From the NCBI GenBank assembly GCA_033297075.1, contig MU858187.1, positions 1 to 64,000 on the forward strand: DNA of 64,000 nucleotides, written 5' to 3'. This stretch comes from Rhypophila decipiens (Eukaryota > Ascomycota > Sordariomycetes > Sordariales > Naviculisporaceae). The notes under the pieces were generated by a model, which saw only the letters and a list, made by a program, of their open reading frames with translations, was not told where the DNA came from and made no database searches. The translations under genes and the position numbers were made by a program. This document shows, in pieces, positions 44,517-56,528 of this stretch (position 1 is the stretch's first letter; each line of letters begins with the position of its first letter).

Positions 44517-45296
44517 TCACCCCAAAAGCACATCCCCCAGATTCTCCCCCTCAAAGCCCAAGGTAGACAGCTTCTTGACCTTGCTCTTCTCCCTCACTTT
44601 GTCTTCCGCCTTCTTCTGCTTGGCTAACCGCTCGACGAGGGCTCTGTCGGCGAGATCGTACCCGGGAGGTGGGTCGTCGTCTTTATCGAGGTCGATTTCC
44701 CCCAGGAGCAAGACGTTTTCTCCGCGCACGAGGAAGATCCCCCGGTCGATGTCGGCGTATAGACCCCGTGTTTGGTCGGGGCCTGCTGTTAGGGGGGGCA
44801 CGAATATTCGCTCCTTTGTTTGCTGGATTACTAGGTTCGCTGTTGACGTTGGGTTTTTGAGGATTAGAATCATGGATTTGGGTTTGTATAGAATGTGTTG
44901 AGTTGGTCAAGTGAGCTTGGTGGTTTCACGTACCAAATTGGTCCCAGCTTCGTAGTATACCTAGTAATTTCCTTCCGTCGCGTAATGCGATCATGAGTTT
45001 TTCTGTGGGCGGGTATCGAGAGGTTAGTTGCGCTGTCAACAAAGGAAATGGGGATAGGATTGGGAAACCTGGGCAGTGATAGTGATGTACTCACTGTCTG
45101 TAAGGTCGAGGAGCTGCGCGGCAGTCGTAAACATTTGCGCCGGCAGCTGCTGAGGTCCAGGAGGAGGACGACCTAATACTCCGGGAGGCCCTGGTGGTTG
45201 TGGCATGCCCCCGGGGCCGCCGCCGGGTTGGGGGCCTCCATGGCCGCCTTGCACCTGTGGAGGAGGGGGATCTTGAATGGTGAGGTTCTCCATCAT
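44517..45296 (-). CDS. LSM1: Sm-like protein Lsm1 (mRNA decapping activator)
   Basis: Three exons (45296-45095, 45002-44934, 44839-44517) give 197 residues. An N-terminal Pro/Gly-rich extension (about 55 residues, PPPPQVQGGHGG, PPGVLGRPPPGPQ) precedes the Sm fold. Sm1 reads [29 protein letters not shown] and Sm2 ends DIDRGIFLVRGENVLLLGEIDL. A charged C-terminal helix with KQKKAEDKVREKSKVKKL follows, as in Lsm1, where the tail closes over the ring. Lsm1-7 with Pat1 binds oligoadenylated mRNA 3' ends and promotes decapping in P-bodies. Two adjacent ATGs (45296, 45293) start the protein; an in-frame ATG at 45362 would add 22 residues and cannot be excluded. Exon 2 is only 69 nt. Confidence 0.92.
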
Positions 45297-45636
45297 TGGT
45301 GTCGTACGTTGGTCGTCGGTTGTTTGTGTATGGATGATATCGTCCAGTTGTCCATCGGGCAAGAATTATCTTGCGCCCGTTATTTTTTTTCTCGGTTTTA
45401 TGTCGGTCGATCTATTACACCATGTTATCTGTTGCAGTTGACGTTCCTATCGCTGGGATTCAATCTGGCGATGCACGCCGCTTTCATCCCGCCATCCGCA
45501 CCCCTGCGCTGGCAAGCCCGACCCAGTGCCCCACAGACTTGGCCGCTCCGGTGTAAGGTCGGGTAAGGTAGGAGCTATTTACGCCTCAACGTTAGAGCCA
45601 CACCGCGTGGGGTCTTCTAACCCTTGTTCCTGAGGC

Positions 45637-46044
45637 TCAGTTAGTCAACCCCAAATTCTCCAAAAAATTGACTTGAGAGTCATGGGACTGAGTTGATTGA
45701 AAAGTGCTATCCCCTTCACGTTCCAAGTGTCTGGGGGCATGGAGCAAAAGCATCACGAGACCAATTCTGTCCAGCTCCTTCCAGTATAGCAGACTGCTTT
45801 TTCTTTCAGCACGTGGAGCGGTGAAACCATAAAGCCCCTGCTTTCTTGCGAGGTCCTTTTGGTTTATGCTATGGACTTTCTGACTATCCCAGACCGTTCT
45901 GAAGTCTGTATCCGTAACAATACAAAAGGCCAGAAGCACTGCATGGATAACGCCAGTCGTGATCTTGTCAAGCTTGTCTGAAGAGAAAAGCGGGAATCCT
46001 GACATATGGCCAATATGTCCAATAAGATCCAGGGGATCAGCCAC
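45637..46044 (-). CDS. Possible orphan small protein (135 residues)
   Basis: A single open frame beginning MADPLDLIGHIGHMSGF with mixed, non-repetitive composition and one moderately hydrophobic segment (TTGVIHAVLLAFCIV). I recognise no family, and there are no introns or strong promoter signals. It sits alone in the 1.7-kb gap between LSM1 and the Pho81 gene. It may equally be a chance frame; the rest of the gap (to 47035) holds CT-rich leader sequence for Pho81. Confidence 0.25.
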   Translation of the reverse strand: MADPLDLIGHIGHMSGFPLFSSDKLDKITTGVIHAVLLAFCIVTDTDFRTVWDSQKVHSINQKDLARKQGLYGFTAPRAERKSSLLYWKELDRIGLVMLLLHAPRHLEREGDSTFQSTQSHDSQVNFLENLGLTN

Positions 46045-47035
46045 TGAGAAGCTTCAAGAGCATTTATTGGGCTCGGGCTTGAGGCGAGCAAAGAGGATTG
46101 TTCGCCTCTTGGTTATTGGTTTCACACCACTACGCAACATGGAATCCGTAATTCCATTGAGCGTTTTTATGTTTCCTTATCTTTCGACATGTCCCGTCAT
46201 CTCTTTGACTGAAGGAAAGAGGAGATCGGGATACGTGGGTGGCTGACTGGCTTTGAGCTGTGCCTGCAGTTTTGTACAGGGTTTGGAGGACGTTCCGCCT
46301 CCGTATCCATACAGCCTCTGATGCCGGTACGGAAACAGACACCAAAGGGGTGGAATGCGCTATTCCACATTCCGTACAGAGCTGGCGGTAAGGGTGGCGT
46401 TACAGATCCGTCCGGCGTCACCACTGGCAGGAACCTGAATCTCTTGCATGTGTGCTGATTGCTGCTTCTTAATTTCCATCTCCATCTTCTGGTTCGGGCT
46501 TCCAGACCTTCCCCACCGAATACTCCATTCCTCCTTGCATCATCGCCAGGCTCAAGGGACGAGCGCATCACAAGGTGGTGCGTTGCTAACTTGCTCCTGC
46601 CAACCAGGACCTCCTTGCTCTATAAATCGGTGTACCTTCCCATGCCGCTCTTCAAGGTTCTGGACCTGTAGCTGCTCGTCAAGGTTCCTGCTTCACACAC
46701 AACGCGTACCGGTGTTACGGATCCTCCTCCTCCTTAGGTTGTTCTAGATGCTGAACGCCTCATCCCTTCTTCCAAAGCCACAATTTACACCGACTACTCA
46801 CACCAGCCATCTAATACCTGAAGCCCCTGACAATCTATTCGGATTTACTGGATCTTTGTTACTCTTGAATCTCTCCTCCCAAATACATTTGCATGTCAGT
46901 CGACACGATTTAAACACGATTTAAGGTTTCCCCTTGAAGGCTTGTCGAAACTCGGCTTTCATTTTGTGCGACGCATCGTCTGTTTAGACCTCACTGACCC
47001 GGATTGCATACGAGCCTCCCCCCGAGGCCCATACG

Positions 47036-50000
47036 ATGAAGTTTGGAAAAAAGTGAGTCGATTTCCGATGCCTTGACCATCTGGTTTTGCTCACCGCCTG
47101 CTCACACACTCGCCAGTCTTTCACGAAATCAGGTCCCAGAGTGGGCATCTTCATATATCAACTACAAGGGTCTCAAGAAGTTGATAAAGGGAGTTTCTCT
47201 TGCAGCCAGCAATGGAGAACAGGTAGACTTGGCAGGTAAGATTCCTCACCCCAACTGGAGACCTTTTGATCGAGCATGTCTGACGCCTGACTTTCCGGCG
47301 GGAACCAGAGTTCTTCTTCGCCTTGGACAGGAATCTAGAAGATGTCGATTCGTTTTACAACAAGAAATATGCCGATGCTTGCCGGCGGCTGAAAGTGCTG
47401 CAGGATAGATACGGCACTACCCCTGATGTAGTCTCTAATCTGGACGACGATGAGGTTGAGGAGCTCATGGGCGCCCTCCTCGAGCTCAGGAGCCAGTTAC
47501 GGAATCTCCAGTGGTTTGGAGAGATAAACCGGCGTGGTTTCGTCAAGATCACCAAGAAGCTGGACAAGAAAGTGCCCAACACAACGACGCAGCATCGTTA
47601 CATTTCGACCAAAGTGGACCCCAGGCCGTTTGCCAAAGACACTGCCATTGCTCGATTGCTGTCGGAAATTAACAAGTGGCTGTCAGTGCTCGGCGATGCA
47701 CAGAATGCAGAGGACTCGACCTCTCAGAGATCCACGCATTCCCTGGGACGGGCCTCGGCAAAGGCTATGCTGAATATCCCATCGGCCCTGCTTGATAGAC
47801 TCGACCGAGCGATTCGTAAGGACGATGTGCCGAGCCTCCAACAAGGCCTCGAAGAAGGCAATCTCGTGAGTGCCGAAGCTGCCTCCCAGGGCTTGCTCCT
47901 GAATCTGCTCCAACGATCAATATCGGCTCGTTCAAGAAGGTCGATCGCTTTCCTTCTCGGGCACATCACCTCTCTCGATGAAACCGATGACATAAATGAA
48001 CGGAACTGCATTCATCGGCTTGTAATTCATATTGGCCGCAACAAGACGGCTTCGTCAAAGAAGGACGAGCCAGAGCCAAGTGCCTACCCCTTCACAAGCA
48101 CTGTTCAGTACGCTCAGCACTACCTTACTCCGGCCACATCTCCTTTACCCACGCCAAGGGTCAGCAACCTGAAAGAATCGCAACTCGTCGATAACGAGGA
48201 TGCAGCAGTTCAGCTTCTTTTGTTCCTGCTTGAGCAACTCAGTCCGAGTCAGAGAAACGCGCTAAGCGCGCGGGACGTGTTCGGTCGCCTTCCGCTTCAT
48301 TACGCCGCCCAGTTCGGGTTTGTCGTAGTCTGTCAGATCCTGATGAGTAAGATGCAAGCTTGGGGCCAGTTTAACGTGGAAAATGGAATCGACGCACCTG
48401 AATGGCAGGATAAAGATGGCAATGCGCCGCTTCACCTCAGTGTGCTGGGTGGCCACGCCTTGACCACCCAGGCCCTGCTTCAGGGAGAGAACTGGCAAGG
48501 AGTAAGCGACCACAAGGCCGAGATGAGGCGAAGAATCTCAAAGTCAAGCGCAGTCCTGGCCATGGCCACAAAATCCAACTTCAAGCTCATTGTCAAGATG
48601 CTTGTTGATGCCGGTGTGGACATCAACTGGCAGGACAAGACCGGTGAGACGGCTCTACACATTGCCGCGAGATTTGGCCACCAGGAATGCGCAGAGATAC
48701 TCGTTAAAGGGACCAATGATCAGAAAGCAGATCTGGCTTTGGCAGAGAAATCGTTCGCCTGGACTGCCCTCCATATTGCGGCTGTTGATGGGCATCTTGC
48801 TGTTGCACAGCTTCTCGTTGATGCAGGAGCGGATGTCGATCGACCAGACTCAAGTGGATGGACGGCAAGGGAGCATGCAGCCTTAAGGGGCCATCTGGAG
48901 ATTGCTCGTCTCCTTGCCGCTCGTAGCCGGATCGTGGATGAATGGGCAGCCAACAGCTCCGACGACGAGAAGCCCGCCAGCAGCGGCGTCAAGTCGCCAT
49001 CCGAAGTCTCTTCGCTGGGAGACCGGCGATCAAACGGCGCTTCTCGCCCTGCAGAGCCGGTCAAGACATTTGGCCATCGGTACTTGAAGAATGAAAGCTT
49101 GGTGCTTGTCAGTCTTGGGTCGATGGATATGCGCAAAAACATGCAGGCGATCAACCTGGATAAGGTCCCTCTGAATGAGGCACACACCACACAGCTCGAT
49201 ACGGCACTGTCTGTTGTGGTATCAGCACAGGGCGCCCAAGGCGAGCCGTCTGTCTTTGATCTCCCTGTCCACGAGAATATCTCGACAGAACCCATCGTCT
49301 TCACCACAACTGACGCCACCAAGGTCAAGCTTCTCTTCGACATCGTCCCTACCTACTCAGGTAACGAGAAGAATAAGATCGGCCGAGCAGTTGCTCTGTT
49401 GTCGAGTATCCGTCCGTCCATCGGAGCCAAAAGGATGAACCTTCAAGGGGATGTTTGCGTCCCGATTATGGGCACCAATTTCGAAGTCATTGGAACCGTA
49501 AATTTCAATTTCTTGGTTATCACACCCTTTTCTCACCCAAACATGGAAGTCACATCCAGACAGACATACTGGAAGAAGATGACGTCGACCATGGTTATTG
49601 GCCACCGTGGGCTGGGTAAGAATCTGGCCTCGAGCAAGTCTCTTCAGCTTGGCGAGAACACGGTGCCCTCCTTCATTGCCGCCGCTAATCTCGGGGCCCA
49701 ATATGTCGAGTTTGACGTGCAGCTCACCAAAGATCACGTACCCGTAATCTATCACGATTTTTTGGTGAGCGAAACAGGCTTTGACGCTCCTGTGCACACC
49801 CTCACATTGGAGCAATTTCTCCATATCAACCCTGGCTCTTTGCATTCGAATCGCCATCACAAGGCTCAGCACCGGCAGGTGAAGAAGTTCCGCAGCAACA
49901 GTCCCGGTCCGCGCCAACGGTCCATGTCGATGGATTACCCGTCACAAGAGTACAACCACACCGACATGGAAGAGCGCATGAAGCACACCAAGGACTTCAA

Positions 50001-50844
50001 GGAAAAGGGGTTCAAGGCGAACTCACGCGGAAACTTTATCCAAGCACCGTTTGCCACACTCGAAGACCTCTTTAGCAAGCTGCCCGAGTCTATTGGCTTC
50101 AACATAGAGATGAAGTATCCGATGCTGCACGAGAGCGAGGAGCAAGAAATGGACACATACGCCGTCGAGCTCAACTCGTTCTGCGATACCGTCTTGACCA
50201 AAGTCTATGATATGGCGGGGGACAGGCACATCATTTTCAGCTCCTTCAATCCGGATATCTGTCTGTGCCTGAGCTTCAAGCAGCCAAACATACCCATCAT
50301 GTTCCTCACGGATGCAGGTAGCTGCCCGGTGGGAGATATCAGGGCGAGCAGCTTGCAAGAGGCGATTCGGTTTGCCAGCCGTTGGAACCTGCTGGGCATT
50401 GTCAGTTTCGCAGAGCCGTTTGTGAATAGCCCGAGACTGGTCAAGGTGGTGAAGCAGAGCGGGCTGGTCTGTGTTAGTTATGGAGCCATGAACAATGATC
50501 CGGCCATGGTGCGGAAGCAGGTCAAGGAGGGCATCGATGCCGTGATTGTCGATAGTGTCTTGGCCATTCGGAAAGGTTTGACCGAGATTGACCAGGAAAG
50601 CTCCAACGGCAATGCAAATGCAAATGGAAATGGAAATGGAAATGGAAATGGAAATGGAAATGGAAATGGGATCAGCAATGGAAGCGGCAGTCACAAGGCA
50701 TTCCAGGAGAAAGTGGAAGTGATGGCGAGCAAGATCCAAGAGGAAGAGGCGAGGGGGAGCCCCAATGGAAATGGAGAGAAGAAGATGGGTTCAGGAGCAG
50801 TAGCGGAGCTTGAGGAGTCGGTGCGTGCTTTGACGACAGCGTAA
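47036..50844 (+). CDS. NUC-2: Phosphate-pathway regulator Pho81/NUC-2 (SPX-ankyrin-GDPD)
   Basis: Three exons (47036-47052, 47117-47235, 47309-50844) give 1223 residues; exon 1 is only 17 nt (MKFGK plus two bases). The SPX domain (about 1-170) has MKFGKNLSRNQVPEWASSYI, NYKGLKKLIKG and the KITKKLDKK helix that bind inositol pyrophosphates. Ankyrin repeats run from about 365 to 585 (GRLPLHYAAQFG, GNAPLHLSVLGGH, GETALHIAARFGH, AWTALHIAAVDGH). A GDPD-like domain begins near 807 (GHRGLG, GENTVPSF, EFDVQLTKD, YHDF). In Neurospora and yeast this protein inhibits the Pho80-Pho85 cyclin/CDK when phosphate is scarce, freeing the transcription factor NUC-1/Pho4. The C-terminus holds an Asn-Gly repeat. 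Both tiny introns have GTGAGT or GTAAGA donors and exact family junctions. Confidence 0.95.
50611..50669 (+). repeat. Coding hexanucleotide repeat, (AATGGA)n-like
   Basis: A run of six-base units (AATGCA then AATGGA, about ten copies) inside the Pho81 gene encodes an alternating Asn-Ala/Asn-Gly tract just after the GDPD domain. Unit length is a multiple of three, so copy-number change keeps the frame. Confidence 0.9.
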
Positions 50845-52543
50845 CGGAACAACTGGCCGGGCATGTTTGCAATGTTTTTGTTGTATGAATCGCATTTTGT
50901 ATTGTGCTTTATCTTTTCTGATTTTGCAAGCGAGTCTAGAAAGCAAAGGGCGTTTTCAACAGATGGTAAGGGTCATATTATTGTACATGTACATAGCTCG
51001 TGGATTATAAGCTTTCAACAGCATCAGCATTGGTTTACAGACCAGATGGGGGATATCAAGGATGGCAAATTTGACGCGTGCTCACATGCATCTCGGCTCC
51101 GCGTACACTTACACACCTGCAGCGAAACGGGCTGCCTCGACGACGGCAAGCTGAGAAGCCATGGAGTACGTACACCTGCTGCGATGGACTTTTGTGGCTG
51201 TGGCTGTGTTTCCTTGATGGGGAAAGTGAATCACCTCCCCAGAGCTTCACACGATCCGCAAAGACGGTGAGGAAGCAGCGAGCTCCAGGATACCTGATCT
51301 CTCGACATTTTGACTTTCTAAAAATAAAATGAGACAACAATAGACTAACTTATTATCTGCAGCAATAATACTACGTACAGTACTTGCCAGTCAATGCCAG
51401 ATTCCCAGAATTCTGTGATATCCCACGCGGGGTCCTTCGCCCCTATCCTTTCTAGTCCAGACTAGCACATATTATTCCCTTTTCACCCTTATGCAGCAAG
51501 CAATAAAGCGACATTGGTTATCTGTTCAAGATTCACTTTGATTTTTTTTTTGGATATTGTACTTGACCGGTTTTAGTTTTCATCGCGGGTTGTCATTTCT
51601 TATGAACTAGCCGGGGGGAGATGGAGGCTGGATCACAACCTTGAGGGAGCCAATGGCCACGAGCAATCTCATCAGCTATATCCCGTGTAGGTAGTTTGCT
51701 CGGGATGCATTACCGTTTTGACATGGCTAATTTACATACTTTAACAATCAATACGGGCGATACCATGATAATGGAGAATAAACGAATGGTTCCTCTTACC
51801 ATTATAGATATATATCCTCTTTGCTCTCAATATTTCTACTGCACCAAGTGGATTTCGTCTATGAATTTATAATGTTGTTCCAGTACTCTTGCAAGTTGTG
51901 ACGGGGTATAGGTCGCTGTGATATAGCTATGTATGTATCCGTACATGTAACCCGCTTTCTGTATTTTACGTAGCTCATTATCTTTTTTCAGCTTCCTCGC
52001 CAATCAGCCACTCTCACCTTGGCGCCCCTCCATTTGCGACACACGCAGCAAAACCCCGCGCCCGGCCCTCCCGCTTCACTTTCAAAGCTCGCCGCCGCTG
52101 CTTGCTGCTTGATTTGAGCACTTCCTCTTCTTCTTTAACGTAAACACTATTTGCACACTGGCCTTGAGGTGTGTGTGCATCCTTGTGCAACCAACCCAAT
52201 AGGAGGGCGAGGCAAGAACACGAATCCCGACGAATTCGAAAGAAAGGGCATCGCGAAGCCCGGTTTTCTTCTTACCTTTCCCACGCCGACCGATTCACGC
52301 TTACGCTTTTTTTTTTGCATTTGCGAAAAAGAAGCAGAGCACGCGCACACCCCGAAAACCCCATAACTTACGACTATAACTACAAGCTCGAGTTACGACA
52401 GCCTCGCGGGCCACACCTTTCGACCGATACGGTTTGACCACGTGCGTGACGAAACAAGAGGCGGAGAAGCATATCACAAGGATATTTCATACCCACTTCT
52501 ACTAGCATAGCTCTACCCAGCGCAGAAGAAACCTTCGCGTAAC
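50845..52543. other. Pho81 3' flank and WW-gene promoter/leader
   Basis: About 1.7 kb. 51300-51960 is AT-rich with T-runs and no gene. 52020-52540 is C/A-rich and pyrimidine-tracted, the likely promoter and 5' UTR of the WW-domain gene. No supported coding frame. Confidence 0.4.
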
Positions 52544-54013
52544 ATGCCAGGTCCCGCATCACCCGGCGGCAGCGGGCCGACGTATGGCCCTCCGCCGCTA
52601 CCGCCCGGCTGGATCGCGCAATGGGACGGCAGCAGCAAAAAGTATTACTTTGTGCAGCTCTCGACTGGAGCATCCCAATGGGATACACCGACCGACGCTG
52701 CCCCCGTGGGAGGTGGCACCCCTGCTGCGACCACAGAACATCCCTACGGTGTCCCAGGCCAAAGCGAGGTCATCACCCATCCGGACGGCACCCAGACGGT
52801 TAAACATCCGGATGGTAGGCTCGAGCCGGTCCTCCCGCCTGGTGCTGACGGTACTAGGGGAATAGGCGGCGGAGGATCGAGTGATAGGGGACTCGGGGTA
52901 GGTCGCATTTCTGGGCTTCCATCTCATGCTTACATTGGCTTCGATATGCAGACATTATACTAACGTGTCTCTGGTTTCGACATAGTCGCTTCTTGGGAAC
53001 CAACTCATGAGTCAACTGAGCGGAAACAAACCGCATGGCAGCGGGTCGCACGGTAGCAGTGGAGGCGGCGGTCTGGCGGGTCAACTCATCGGCGGCCTTG
53101 TTGGAGGCGGCAGCCACGGGAGCGGGCACGGCAGCGGTGGTGGTGGTGGTGCTGGTGGTATAGGGGGCAAGCTGGCATCACAGCTCGCATCAAATCTGTT
53201 TTCCTCTGGGAGCAGCAATAAGCCAGCTGCGGCCCAAAACTACCACGGTGGCTCGTCGTCCCACACCCCCAACTCTGGAGGGCATTCTGGAGGGCTTGCT
53301 GGCTCCGTCATGGGTGGTGTCACGAGCATGTTTGGAGGCAAGCCACATGGCTCTGTAAGTTTACGCAGCCAGTCCCTCTCTGTTTTCACGCCTGGCCAGT
53401 GGTACTGACGTCTGGGAAATAGAACCAGAACCAAAACTTTGGTTACTCCAACGCCGGCCAAAGCGGCGGATATTCTGGCCAAGCCCCTCCGCCAACATAT
53501 TCGTCGCCTTCCGCCAGTTCATATCAGTCTTCGACGTCGGGTCAGCAACACCCTAGCAGCAATAGCAGCAACACCCCGTCGTACCAGTCCACGCCAAGCC
53601 AAACATATCCCCCACAGACAAGCCAGCCTTCACCCTACGGCCAAACCCAGCCTCCCGGTGCACCGTCATATGCTCCGCCGCCTGGCCAGTCCACATACGG
53701 AGGTGCTGCTTCCTACGCCGCTCCGCCGCCGGGGCAACAACCTAGCTACCATGCTCCTCCAGCTGCTCAACCGCACCACCAGTACGGCTCCCCGAACCCG
53801 GCACAGCCACCGTATGGCGCTCCCTCCCAGCAGCAGCAGCCAGCGTATGGACAACCCCAGTACGGCGCTCCTCCTCCGAACCAAGGCTACAACCAAGCTC
53901 CGCCTCACCAATATGGTGGCGCACCGCCGCCTCAGGGATATCCAGGCCACCACCAGCAGCAGCCGCAGTACGGTGGCGGCCCACAAAACCCTGCTTACCA
54001 AACTGGTTTCTAG
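52544..54013 (+). CDS. WW-domain protein with Gly-rich and prion-like Q/P/Y-rich regions (Wwm1-like)
   Basis: Three exons (52544-52897, 52986-53354, 53423-54013) give 437 residues. A single WW domain lies at about residues 20-50 (LPPGWIAQWDGSSKKYYF ... ASQWDTP), with both signature Trp residues. The middle exon is Gly/Ser-rich (GGLAGQLIGGLVGGG, GGGGGAGGIGGKLASQL). The last exon is a low-complexity tail of Tyr, Gln, Pro, Ser and Asn (repeats like YGAPP, PPPGQ, QQQQPAYGQPQYGAPPP) of prion-like composition. Yeast Wwm1, a WW protein linked to the metacaspase, has a similar plan, but orthology is uncertain. The third exon is not the longest frame in its region, but it is required by the GTAAGT donor, the ACTGAC branch and AAATAG acceptor, and it keeps frame. 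The frame stays open for 75 codons after the TAG stop and contains the minisatellite described next. Confidence 0.85.
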
Positions 54014-54094
54014 TGGAACTCGTATGAACGCAAGTGGGAAACAGTAGTATACCCCCTCAACTTCTACTACTTCTTTCACTTAAGGTCCGATAAA

Positions 54095-54226
54095 GGTGGC
54101 TCAACTTCAGATAAAGTTAAAGAAGAAGGTGGCTCAACTTCGGATAAAGTTAAAGAAGAAGGTGGCTCAACTTCGGATAAAATTAAAGAAGAAAGTGGCT
54201 CAACTTCGGATAAAATTAAAGAAGAA
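54095..54226 (+). repeat. 33-bp minisatellite, four copies, just past the WW-protein stop
   Basis: Four head-to-tail units (54095-54127, 54128-54160, 54161-54193, 54194-54226) beginning G/AGTGGCTCAACTTC and ending TTAAAGAAGAA, with only three variable positions. The unit is eleven codons. In the WW-protein frame it would read GGSTSDKVKEE; in the next frame VAQLRIKLKKK, within a 112-codon open frame 54096-54434 that ends in a hydrophobic segment. From 54242 to 54764 no other gene is seen; the region is 3' flank for both neighbours. Confidence 0.95.
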
Positions 54227-54764
54227 GAAAATGAAGGTTAGGATAGCGAAAGAGTCGTTTTTTTTTTCAGTGAGAGTGAGAGAGGGTCGGGCAGAAGGGC
54301 TTTTCGGGCAGATGAAGTTACAGCGGGGGAAGAGGAGGCTGGTGAAGAAGGATTCTTGGTATGCAAGGCGACCACTTCTTGTGGGATTGGTTGTTTTTGG
54401 TCTAGTAGCGTGGTATGAGTATGGGATAGCATGAGGATTGAATGAATAACGAGCATGGATGAGTATATTGGTAAATTAGAATGTTTGGAGAAATCGGACG
54501 GTGGTTTAGTTGCCGATGGTTGGTCGTGGGGGGGTTTTTTTTTTCATTCTTCTATGTCGTCATCATGCATATACATATCTATATCAATAGCGCATTGGGT
54601 CTTTTTCTCTGCTTTTCTTTCGTAGTTTGTGTTGGCGAGTTTTCAACTAATTGGACAGTTTCATGGTTTGTTGGGTTTTGATTCATTTATAGAGCCCATG
54701 TGATAGCTGTGACTGTTACTGTTGTGGTTTCGTATCCCCCATCCAACCAAGAAAGCATGATTAA

Positions 54765-55679
54765 TTAGTTGGTCTTTTTATTCTCCTCAGCAACGGTCGT
54801 GATGGTGGGTTTTCCAAGCCCCAGAGCGTTGTCCAGATAGGAGAGGACCCGACTAGATACAAAATACGCCAGAATCGAGACCAGGATAATGTAGATCACT
54901 GTCGGGACTAGCGATCTGGGCAGGAGGTTGAGGAGGAAGGGGTCCAAGATGATGTCCACGTCTACTGGGGGCGGGTTGCTCATCAGGGATTTGTTGGTGG
55001 TGAAGTAATCTGCTGCTGAGGAAATCTGCAGGAATAGAAGAGAGGATTCTTTTTCTTTCTCTGTTGTTGATGCTGGCGGTTGATCATCTGCTTGGGAAGA
55101 GGAGGCTTGATTGAGCCGGAGCAGGGAGTATTCGTTTAGCGAGGTTATGAGGTCTGGTGTGGAGAATACTAGGTCGAGGGGGTAGGTGTTTATTGTGAAT
55201 GAGGTCGGTTGCTTTACGAGTATGAGTTAGTTTTGAGTTGAATAAGTGAAAGTCATCAAGCATTGTGAATAGTGTTGGTGGGTTGGAGGGGTGAAGTGAG
55301 TGAGCGAGTGAGCGAGTGAGCGAGAGAATAAAAGAGTAAATGAGCTAGGGGTAAAAGAGTAAATACTACTTACGGTGGCAGCCCAGCAGACGCGAACCTC
55401 ATATCGCTGGCCTTGAGTGAGTTCATCGAGAAGGAACCATGTAGCTAGTCCCACGGGATGCGTTGAGTTAGGAAACTGTCTAGGCAGTGAGGTTCTGAGA
55501 GACCATTTGTTCTCCCGGGGCGTTAGAACATCGAGATGGAGGTCATGGATTGTTGGATGCTGGGCTGGGACTCTGACGGTTTCTGGCCCCAGAAATATGG
55601 TCTTTTCGGTGTTTGCTGAGACCGAGACCGGGTAGAGGAGCGAAGATATTATAAGACGCGATATTGATGAGCTCTTCAT
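54765..55679 (-). CDS. PGA1: GPI mannosyltransferase II cofactor Pga1
   Basis: Two exons (55679-55374, 55211-54765) give 250 residues. An N-terminal signal peptide (about residues 1-22, ending SVSA) leads into a lumenal beta-rich domain with NTEKTIFLGPETVRVPAQHP and ELTQGQRYEVRVCWAATQPTSF. The conserved AADYFTTNKSLM and VDIILDPFLLNLLPRSLVPT follow, then one C-terminal membrane helix (VIYIILVSILAYFVSS). This is the layout of Pga1, a fungus-specific ER membrane partner of Gpi18 that adds the second mannose of GPI anchors. The exon junction exactly joins WAAT to QPTSF. The intron is 162 bp and contains an 8-bp tandem repeat. It diverges from the ABC transporter gene. In simple six-frame view only its two ends show. 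Confidence 0.88.
55301..55324. repeat. Three copies of an 8-bp unit (TGAGCGAG) in the PGA1 intron
   Basis: Perfect tandem octamers within the 162-bp intron. They lie between donor and branch region and should not affect coding. Confidence 0.85.
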
Positions 55680-56528
55680 ATTGACTTCTAGTGTAGGTAC
55701 CTGTTATATGTCGATATGGTTGTTCTTCGATGAGGCACGCGTTCTCCTGGTGATGAGCCTCTTTCCCCGGATTCTGCAAGTTGCACAGTACCGAGTTCCT
55801 GGAATTACAGTACGAATACGCTGCAAAGAGGAGGTATGATACGCCCCCGTACGGAACACAGTCTCCGCTGGCTGGATGCAAGCATCCCGTTCCCCACACC
55901 CCACAGGCGCGGCAGTCCACCCAAAGCACACGCTCCCCGCTGAATTACGGGATGTGTCAGCGGGGGCCCTTGTTTCCTTGCTTTGAATCACATGCTTTCC
56001 AGACCCCCGAAACCACAAGCAGGAACGGAGGTCTTGGTTCGCCCATTCCAGCAGGAGTGTGACGCAAAAGAGACCGAGGGAAACCAAGCGTGGTGACGGA
56101 CTGAACGGCGCTATTTTCCCATCTTGGTGATCCAACACCGCCAGCGCACTACACGAGGGGGTGAAAAGAGAACAAACCTACCTCATGCAAATGCTCAAGA
56201 TGCAACTACTATATGCTTTATTGTCTGCAAGTTCTGGTCGCTCTTATTAAGCTGCAAAGGACCAGCGGGTTCATCGCGAAATCCGGATCCCGCCCATTTT
56301 ACATCAAATTCGTGTACCGTCGCAAACCGTTAGCAACCATTGCTGATCGGATCGATTAGATCGACTTGAGCTAGATTAATTGGAAACGAAACCGGTCTTC
56401 TTGGGTTGCTTCCCCCCCCGATGGTTATTGCAGTGCTCGCGACAACACACCTGTCTACTCCCTGAACGACCTCTTCCTCCTCCATCGCCCATCGTTGTCG
56501 TCGCTTCACCCCCGCCGCAGCCATCACG
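55680..56528. promoter_or_regulatory. Shared divergent promoter, PGA1 / ABCD transporter
   Basis: 849 bp between start codons with no supported gene. Frames on the minus strand (55543-56138) have no motif. Confidence 0.4.

Noticed and set aside
53439..54047. 202-codon plus-strand ORF over the last WW-gene exon
   Set aside because: Alternative frame of the Q/P/Y-rich exon; the spliced frame starting at 53423 keeps continuity from exon 2.
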